A stretch of 18,063 nt of DNA, from assembly GCA_050945135.1 (NCBI GenBank), contig JBMNSJ010000043.1:1-18063 (forward strand), read 5' to 3'. The notes beneath the pieces were generated by a model. That model saw only the letters and a program-made list of their open reading frames with translations. It was not told where the DNA came from and did no database searches. The position numbers and the translations under genes were made by a program. Position 1 is the first letter of the stretch. Each line of letters begins with the position of its first letter. Shown piece by piece: positions 12,400 through 18,063 of the stretch. Source of the stretch: WRIS01 sp050945135 (GTDB taxonomy: Bacteria > Actinomycetota > Coriobacteriia > Coriobacteriales > Eggerthellaceae).

Positions 12400-14607
12400 A
12401 TGGATCGGCTAACAGAAACACCCACACAACTTCCTCCGATTTTTCTCAAACGAATGCGGATAGATTCCTTCGGAGCATTTTCCAACAAAACCATAGGTCC
12501 TTTCACGCCTCAACTGAATGTGCTCTATGGCAAAAACGAAGCTGGAAAAACAACTATGAACGCCTTTTTTGGTGGTGTACTTTTTGGTTGGGAAGAAGCT
12601 CGGGGCGGGCGCAACACCTACAAACCGCACAATGCCGAACGCGCCGGCTCGCTTTTTTTCGAAGACGCCGAAACCGAAGAAGAGTTTGAATTCTCACGCG
12701 CACGCAATGTCGACGGTCTCAAAGGGCCAAACAACCTTATCGACGACATCGACAAAGAGACTTTCTCGACCATGTTTGCCCTCACCAGCGATGAGTTACG
12801 CTCGCTTAAAAACACCTCCGACGTAACCGCAAAGCTCCTCACCGCAGGCTCAGGCACCTATGCTTCGCCCACACAAGCGCTCGGTGAACTGCAAGCCCGC
12901 ATCAGCGAGTACACGTCGAGGGCTTCGGGCATCGAGCACTCCATAGTGCAGCTTAAAGCCGAGCAAGAAGAGGTACGTGCGCAACTCGATGTTGCCGCAG
13001 CAGAAGCAGAGCGTCTAAAAAACCAAGACCGCGAATTTTATGAGCTTGAACCTGAGCGATCTATTCTCTCTGCTAAGCTCGAATCTCTCAACACCGAAAT
13101 CGAAGCCTTTAGTGGCTATAAAGCGAGCCTTGAGCGCCTTGATGCTCAGCTTGAGAAAACTCTTGAGCGGCGCGACAATCTTTTGCAGCAAGAACAAGAG
13201 CTCGATCTGCAACATAAGCTTTATGAGCAAAGTCGCAACTCGAGCGTTCGCCCAATTGAGTCGAGCGAAGAGCTCAACTATCGCGAGCACATTGATGTGC
13301 TATTCGAAGAGCAAAACAGGGTCAAACACCGCCACTCTCTTGCAAAAGATACCTATACCGAATCGAAAGCACGATACGAAGCGCTCCTCGAAGCCGATGA
13401 TGTACAAGAACTCGAGCACGCAACACGTAGCTCTCGCCGCACACAGATTATCCTCTCGGTAGCGCTGCCCCTCTTGTTTCTTCTCGCAGGTGTTCCCGTG
13501 TTTTTGCACGGTCGCGAAATAGCGAGCCTTTCTTTTACCGCCGTAGGAATAGGCCTTATCACCTTTGCCGTTCTACTCGCAGGCGCAGCCATGGTCATGC
13601 TGTTTAGGCCGAGCAAAACCGACGAAGAGCTTCTCCAAAAGAAGAAAGATGCCCAGTGGGTCATGCTTCAAGATAAAAAGAAGCTTGAAAGCTGCGAAGC
13701 TGACATGACCGAGCACCGCGCAAAAGTGACCGAGTATTTGGACGGCATAGGCCTTGACAGCGCGCAAGGATCACTGCGTCGAGCCCGGGCAATCCTTGAT
13801 GAAGTCAAAGAAGATCGGACGCAAGAAAACCTCTTTATCCAGCAGCAGCAAGCTCTTGTTTCGCAGCTCACAAGCTTAGAGGAAAGCCTGAGCGATATCC
13901 ACGAACAAAAAGAATCGCTTGCGCACAAGCTTCCCATGCAAACCCTTCTTTCAACTAGCTCCATCGAAAGCCTGATTGCGCAAAAGATACAGCAGCGCGC
14001 CACCATCTCCGAAACAAACGCAAGAATCAACCGTCGCTATGGCGAAATCAAGCAAGAGCTTTCGCAGGCAGAGCACTACACGCGTTTCGACGAACTCAAG
14101 CTCGCCAACCAGCAACTCACCACACGCCTCCAAGAAAGTGCCGAAGATTACGCACGTCTTCTCCTTGCGAAGCGCATGCTCGAAACAGCTATCAATGCCT
14201 GGGAAAGCAAGAGTCAGCCAGAGGTTTATAAGCAGGCAAGCCGTTTGCTCTCTTTGATGACTGATGGAGCCTGGGTGCAGGTGCGCATGACCGGTGAAGG
14301 GCGCTTGCAAGTGGTTGATGCCGTCAAAACTGTGCGAGAACCCATGCATCTTTCACTTGGAACTTGTCAGCAACTCTACCTGAGCTTGCGTATTGCTCTT
14401 CTACTTGCGGCAGAAAATGTTGGGCGCATTATTCCCATCATGGCAGACGATATTCTCGTGAACTTTGATGAAACTCGGCGACTTGGGGCAATACGCGCCC
14501 TCTTTGAGCTTGCCGAAAAGCGCCAAGTCATTATTTTCACCTGCCACAAAGAGATTGTAAGCCTCATGCAATCAAGTGATTCACCCGTGAATATGCTGGA
14601 ACTTTGA
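12400..14607 (+). CDS. YhaN-like ABC/SMC-type ATPase with coiled coils and two membrane segments
   Basis: This 735-aa partner of the preceding nuclease is built like Rad50/SbcC: an N-terminal ATPase half with Walker A GKNEAGKTT (44-52), a long coiled coil (about 165-345), a central insert, a second coiled coil (about 405-630), and a C-terminal ATPase half with the signature LSLGTCQQLYLSLR and Walker B IMADDIL (Asp683-Asp684). In place of a zinc hook the middle contains two hydrophobic segments (about 349-369 and 375-403) separated by a short HGRE loop, a hairpin of two transmembrane helices as in YhaN-type proteins. The complex is thus probably anchored at the membrane (inference). I chose ATG 12400 (one base after the nuclease stop, AGGAA 11 nt upstream) rather than an in-frame ATG 22 codons earlier, which overlaps the nuclease gene. 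Confidence 0.85.
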   Translation: MDRLTETPTQLPPIFLKRMRIDSFGAFSNKTIGPFTPQLNVLYGKNEAGKTTMNAFFGGVLFGWEEARGGRNTYKPHNAERAGSLFFEDAETEEEFEFSRARNVDGLKGPNNLIDDIDKETFSTMFALTSDELRSLKNTSDVTAKLLTAGSGTYASPTQALGELQARISEYTSRASGIEHSIVQLKAEQEEVRAQLDVAAAEAERLKNQDREFYELEPERSILSAKLESLNTEIEAFSGYKASLERLDAQLEKTLERRDNLLQQEQELDLQHKLYEQSRNSSVRPIESSEELNYREHIDVLFEEQNRVKHRHSLAKDTYTESKARYEALLEADDVQELEHATRSSRRTQIILSVALPLLFLLAGVPVFLHGREIASLSFTAVGIGLITFAVLLAGAAMVMLFRPSKTDEELLQKKKDAQWVMLQDKKKLESCEADMTEHRAKVTEYLDGIGLDSAQGSLRRARAILDEVKEDRTQENLFIQQQQALVSQLTSLEESLSDIHEQKESLAHKLPMQTLLSTSSIESLIAQKIQQRATISETNARINRRYGEIKQELSQAEHYTRFDELKLANQQLTTRLQESAEDYARLLLAKRMLETAINAWESKSQPEVYKQASRLLSLMTDGAWVQVRMTGEGRLQVVDAVKTVREPMHLSLGTCQQLYLSLRIALLLAAENVGRIIPIMADDILVNFDETRRLGAIRALFELAEKRQVIIFTCHKEIVSLMQSSDSPVNMLEL

Positions 14608-14700
14608 TAGAATAATCACGGCTTTGATGTATATAGTATTCGCAGCGGCGGCTTGGTCCGCCAAGGAAATAAGCAGGCAAGACCTGAGGAGAGGAACACG

Positions 14701-16020
14701 ATGCCCAGCACAGTAATCGTCGGAACCCAATGGGGAGACGAAGGCAAAGGCAAAGTTACCGATTTAATCACACGTGATTACGATTTCGTTGTGCGCTACC
14801 AAGGCGGAAACAACGCCGGACACACCGTTATTCGTGGAGACCGAGAGCTCGCGCTTCACCTGATGCCTTCCGGCATTCTGGAAGAAACCGCCATCCCCGT
14901 TATCGGCAACGGCGTAGTGATTGACCCGGCTGTTCTCGTAGAAGAAATGACTATGCTCGAGAACGAAGGTATCTCGTGCGAACGCCTAAAGATTTCCTGC
15001 GATGCACACATCATCATGCCTTATCACAAGGATTTTGATGGGGCTGACGAAAAAACGCTTGGCGAAAATAAAATCGGCACCACGAAACGTGGCATTGGCC
15101 CTTGCTATCAGGACAAAGCTGCACGCAAGGGAATTCGCTTCCAAGACTTGCTCGATGAGAAAATCTTTCGCCTTAAAGTGGAAACAGCCCTTTCTCAAAA
15201 GAATCCTATACTCGAAAAAATTTACGGCTTGAAGCCATATACCGTTGACGAAATCTGTGAAGAATACCTACCGGTCGGACGCATTTTAAAACCGCATATT
15301 ACTGAGGCGGCGCAAGTCTTAAACGACGCACTTCGTGAAGGCAAAAACATTTTGTTTGAAGGCGCGCAAGGTACTTTGCTCGACATCGACCACGGAACCT
15401 ATCCTTATGTCACGTCTTCTTCATGCTGCGCTGGTGGTGCAGCAACAGGATCTGGAGTCGGACCTACAGCCATAAACAAAGTTTTGGGAATCCAGAAAGC
15501 CTATGTTACTCGTGTTGGCGGCGGCCCCTTCCCCACCGAACAGCGCTACGAAGAAAACGGCGGTGTCGGTCAAGAAGCAATCGACGGAGAATTGCTGTGC
15601 ATGGAGGGTCACGAATATGGCGTAACCACAGGACGCAAACGTCGCTGCGGATGGTTTGATGCCGTAATCGCTCGTTATGCAGCTGAGGTCAATGGCTTAA
15701 CCGATGTTGCGCTCACCAAACTCGATGTGCTGTCTGCCTTCGACAAAATCAAGGTTTGTGTTGCCTACGAGTGCGAAGGTGTCCGCTACGATTATTTCCC
15801 TATGCAGCAAAGCGTTCTGTTCCATGCCAAGCCAATTTATGAAGAGCTTCCTGGCTGGAAAGGCGTCGACATCAGCACCTGCCGCAGCTACGAAGAGCTC
15901 CCCGAAAACGCGAGGAAGTATGTTGAGTACCTCGAAGCGCTCTCGGGCGTTCGCATTTCCATCATCGGCGTTGGCCCCGATCGCGAGCAAACTATCGTGC
16001 GAGGCTGGACGAGTAAATAA
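14701..16020 (+). CDS. purA: Adenylosuccinate synthetase
   Basis: This 439-aa enzyme converts IMP and aspartate to adenylosuccinate with GTP, the first step from IMP to AMP. The GTP-binding loop GDEGKGK (12-18) holds Asp13, and NNAGHTV holds His41, the two catalytic residues, at the same numbers as in E. coli. GIGPCYQDKAARKGIR, the GTLLDIDHGTYPYVTSS stretch and TGRKRRCGWFD complete the family pattern. Full length. GAGGAGAGG ends 6 bp before ATG 14701; an in-frame start at 14653 would add 16 residues not typical of the family. The 93-bp gap behind the ATPase gene includes an AT-rich stretch (TATATAGTAT near 14630) that may hold a promoter and a small hairpin CTTGG/CCAAG. Confidence 0.97.
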   Translation: MPSTVIVGTQWGDEGKGKVTDLITRDYDFVVRYQGGNNAGHTVIRGDRELALHLMPSGILEETAIPVIGNGVVIDPAVLVEEMTMLENEGISCERLKISCDAHIIMPYHKDFDGADEKTLGENKIGTTKRGIGPCYQDKAARKGIRFQDLLDEKIFRLKVETALSQKNPILEKIYGLKPYTVDEICEEYLPVGRILKPHITEAAQVLNDALREGKNILFEGAQGTLLDIDHGTYPYVTSSSCCAGGAATGSGVGPTAINKVLGIQKAYVTRVGGGPFPTEQRYEENGGVGQEAIDGELLCMEGHEYGVTTGRKRRCGWFDAVIARYAAEVNGLTDVALTKLDVLSAFDKIKVCVAYECEGVRYDYFPMQQSVLFHAKPIYEELPGWKGVDISTCRSYEELPENARKYVEYLEALSGVRISIIGVGPDREQTIVRGWTSK

Positions 16021-16095
16021 GAGCAGTTTCCGTGCAAATTCGCTCGCGTATCGCGCAATGCGGATAAGTACTAACTACAGAGGAGAGGATTATTC

Positions 16096-17388
16096 GTGAA
16101 CATCTTGGTTTTAGGAAGTGGTGGAAGAGAGCACGCAATTACGTGGGCTCTTGCAAAATCTCCCCACTGTGAGCGTCTCTTCGTTGCTCCAGGTAACGGT
16201 GGAACAGCCTCCATCGCCAAGAACATCGCCACCCTTGACATAAATGATGGCGCTGCAGTGTTAGGCTTTGCCCAGGATAATGAAATCGATATGGTGGTCA
16301 TCGGCCCCGAAATGCCTCTTGTCGCTGGTGTGGCAGATGTGTTGCGTGGCGCAGGTATTGCCACCTTTGGTCCTGACGCCCAAGGGGCTCAGCTTGAAGG
16401 CAGCAAGTCCTATTCCAAGCAATTCATGGATGCAAACAATATCCCCACCGCAGCCTATGCGCGTTTTACCGAAGCTGAGGCAGCTCTTGCTTATGTTGAA
16501 AAACTTGGCGCCCCTATTGTGGTGAAGGCTGATGGTCTTGCAGCCGGAAAAGGCGTTATCGTCGCAGAAACCCTTGAGGCAGCCCAAGCTGCAGTTCGAA
16601 GCTGCTTTGACGGAGAATTTGGAGACGCAGGGCAGGTTGTTGTTATCGAAGAGTTCATGACAGGTCCAGAATGCTCGCTTCTTGCCTTCGTATCTGGCGG
16701 CGAGGCTTTCTGCATGGAGCCTGCCCAAGATCATAAACGCGCCTTTGATGGCGATCTTGGTCCTAACACAGGTGGCATGGGCGTTTACTCGCCGGTTCCC
16801 ATCGTGACCGAAGACGAACTTTCAACCATGAAAGCTCTCATGGAGCAAGCTGCGGCCGCAAGTGCGCGTGCTCCTTTCGACAACGATTATCGGGGCATCC
16901 TCTATGGCGGCTTCATGCTTACACCGCAGGGGCCTAAAGTGCTCGAGTTTAATGCTCGCTTTGGAGATCCCGAAACCCAGGTAGTGCTTCCCCGCCTCAA
17001 GAGCGATTTGGTAGAGATTATGCACGCTGTTGCCGAAGGAAAACCCGAAGACATCAATCTTGAATGGTCGGATTCCTGGGCGGTATGTGTGGTACTTGCC
17101 AGCGAAGGTTATCCGGGGTCGTACGAAAAAGGCAAGGTCATACTAGGCATTGATGAAGCAGAAAGCATCCCTGGCGTTTCGGTGTTCCACGCAGGAACAA
17201 GCATCAACAGCGATGGCGAACTTGTCACTGCAGGTGGGCGCGTTCTTAATGTTGTTGGTCTTGGCTCAAGCTTTGAAAGCGCTCGAGAAAAGGCTTATGA
17301 AGCGTGCGATTTGATTAACTTCGAAGGCAAGCAATTCCGCAGCGATATTGGCAAGCGCGCTCTTATCGGCCGTAGCGCTTGGGAATAA
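16096..17388 (+). CDS. purD: Phosphoribosylamine-glycine ligase (GAR synthetase)
   Basis: This 430-aa ATP-grasp enzyme joins glycine to phosphoribosylamine, the second step of purine synthesis. The N-terminal domain begins MNILVLGSGGREHAITWALA; the ATP-grasp part includes SKSYSKQFM, VKADGLAAGKGV and the family signature RFGDPETQ; GGMGVYSPVPIV is also present. The start is GTG 16096 with GGAGAGGA upstream. It stands 75 bp after purA in the same direction, so the two probably share a transcript. It is a single-domain PurD with no fusion to PurM or PurN. Confidence 0.96.
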   Translation: MNILVLGSGGREHAITWALAKSPHCERLFVAPGNGGTASIAKNIATLDINDGAAVLGFAQDNEIDMVVIGPEMPLVAGVADVLRGAGIATFGPDAQGAQLEGSKSYSKQFMDANNIPTAAYARFTEAEAALAYVEKLGAPIVVKADGLAAGKGVIVAETLEAAQAAVRSCFDGEFGDAGQVVVIEEFMTGPECSLLAFVSGGEAFCMEPAQDHKRAFDGDLGPNTGGMGVYSPVPIVTEDELSTMKALMEQAAAASARAPFDNDYRGILYGGFMLTPQGPKVLEFNARFGDPETQVVLPRLKSDLVEIMHAVAEGKPEDINLEWSDSWAVCVVLASEGYPGSYEKGKVILGIDEAESIPGVSVFHAGTSINSDGELVTAGGRVLNVVGLGSSFESAREKAYEACDLINFEGKQFRSDIGKRALIGRSAWE

Positions 17389-17398
17389 GTGAAGCACT

Positions 17399-17752
17399 AT
17401 GGACGCAGCCGTGATTGAAAAAATGCAAAAAGCCGGCATTGATTATGTCGGGGGCGTCGATCGTTTTGGCGGCAACAACGAGATGTTCGAGAAGTTCTTA
17501 CGTCGCTTCCCCACCGATCCTCATTTTGCAGAACTCGAGACTCACCTTGAAGCCCAAGATATCGACCAGGCTTTTCGTTGTGCTCATACGCTCAAAGGCG
17601 TAGTTGGCAATCTTTCTTTTACGGAATACTTTGAAGCAGTGTCTTGTCTTTCGGCACTCTTACATGAGCGTAAGCTTGAAGAGGCGTGTATTACCATGGC
17701 TCTCGTAAGAAGCGCCCATACAAAAGTTATAGACGTGCTCCAAGATTTATGA
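17399..17752 (+). CDS. Stand-alone histidine phosphotransfer (HPt) protein
   Basis: This 117-aa protein is a single HPt four-helix domain. The motif CAHTLKGVVGNLSF has phospho-acceptor His63 followed by the usual T-L-K-G (64-67), and Leu/Phe-rich helices stand before and after. Such proteins carry phosphate between hybrid kinases and response regulators; no kinase or receiver gene is visible here. It starts 10 bp after the purD stop with weak GTGAAG pairing and probably rides on the purD transcript. The link with purine genes is unusual and unexplained. Confidence 0.85.
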   Translation: MDAAVIEKMQKAGIDYVGGVDRFGGNNEMFEKFLRRFPTDPHFAELETHLEAQDIDQAFRCAHTLKGVVGNLSFTEYFEAVSCLSALLHERKLEEACITMALVRSAHTKVIDVLQDL

Positions 17753-18060
17753 GGTAGATACGAGCGCATCACTCCTGCGCGCTCAGTTTCGTGGACAAGC
17801 ATCACACCCTGCATAGGTCCGCAGCCAACAGCGCCACTCCGCAATTAATAGCAGCACATTCGCATGCAGAACCCTGCTTCTCAAGCACGCATAGCACACA
17901 GACATCGCTCTGCCCACAGCCGCGGTGAAGAAGATGGATCGCGTGCCGAATGTTGGTGTAAAGAGAAATTTGATTTGAAGGCTGAGCCAGCCTGAACATG
18001 AAGATACGGTCATCGTCTAGAATCTGTTAACTACCACGAAAACGGATTCAAAGGAAGGCG
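17753..18060. other. Right-edge gap
   Basis: No gene is convincing on either strand. GAGCGC (17762-17767) and GCGCTC (17779-17784) form a hairpin just after the HPt stop, without a T run, so at best a weak terminator. A small hairpin GGCT/AGCC lies at 17980-17992. TAGAAT (18018-18023) may be a -10 box for the gene starting at 18061. Confidence 0.5.
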
Positions 18061-18063
18061 ATG
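18051..18063 (+). other. Ribosome binding site and start codon of a truncated gene
   Basis: AAGGAAGGCG directly before ATG at 18061-18063 looks like a strong translation start; the gene lies beyond the window edge. TAGAAT at 18018-18023 would serve as its -10 box with a short leader. Confidence 0.5.

Noticed and set aside
17783..18013. 76-codon minus-strand frame at the right edge
   Set aside because: No ribosome binding site, Cys/Trp-rich composition unlike the neighbours, and overlap with another accidental frame.

Overview
The window looks like a chromosomal segment from a member of the Actinobacteria, most likely class Coriobacteriia (Eggerthellales-like). The reasons are a large MalT/LAL-type LuxR regulator standing alone, a zinc-ligand (CxxC/CxxH) form of ribosomal protein S18, an acidic hypothetical protein, and the order rpsF-ssb-rpsR-rplI-(phosphatase)-dnaB-(nuclease/ATPase)-purA-purD. 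The moderate base composition would suit a Cryptobacterium-like organism, but that naming is a guess from memory and not a database result.

Layout. Positions 1-315 hold no convincing gene. A tRNA-Ser(CGA) at 316-408 with its own terminator is followed, exactly 177 bp later, by a second copy of its 3' end plus terminator (568-650), with a perfect hairpin between. A 400-bp gap follows that contains a long foldback element (859-980). A minus-strand gene (1027-2262) encodes a Fic-fold protein whose catalytic motif is degenerate. It is divergent from a plus-strand 874-aa LuxR-type ATPase regulator (2567-5191). An acidic 172-aa hypothetical protein follows.

The core block starts at 6075: rpsF, ssb, rpsR and rplI (which has an unusually long Glu/Ala tail), closed by a good intrinsic terminator at about 7968. 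The next 850 bp are accessory-looking: a 141-bp branched inverted-repeat element (8062-8202), a 36-bp tandem repeat (8246-8317) and a doubtful minus-strand ORF. A low-molecular-weight protein tyrosine phosphatase follows, apparently translated from a leaderless mRNA. A gap with DnaA-box-like sites precedes dnaB. Then come a YhaO-like Mre11/SbcD-family nuclease and a YhaN-like ATPase carrying two transmembrane segments, arranged one nucleotide apart; then purA, purD and a small stand-alone HPt protein. The start of one more gene lies at the right edge (18061).

Functionally, the core genes serve translation (S6, S18, L9), replication (SSB, DnaB), probable DNA end processing (YhaO/YhaN) and purine synthesis (PurA, PurD). 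The most unusual material is in the gaps: the rtT-like tRNA-tail duplication, two foldback elements of 120-140 bp with 24-25-nt outer arms, the palindrome overlapping an extended -10 in front of rpsF, and DnaA-like boxes in front of dnaB. Among the proteins, the Fic-like protein with both active-site and inhibitory motifs altered is the most interesting.
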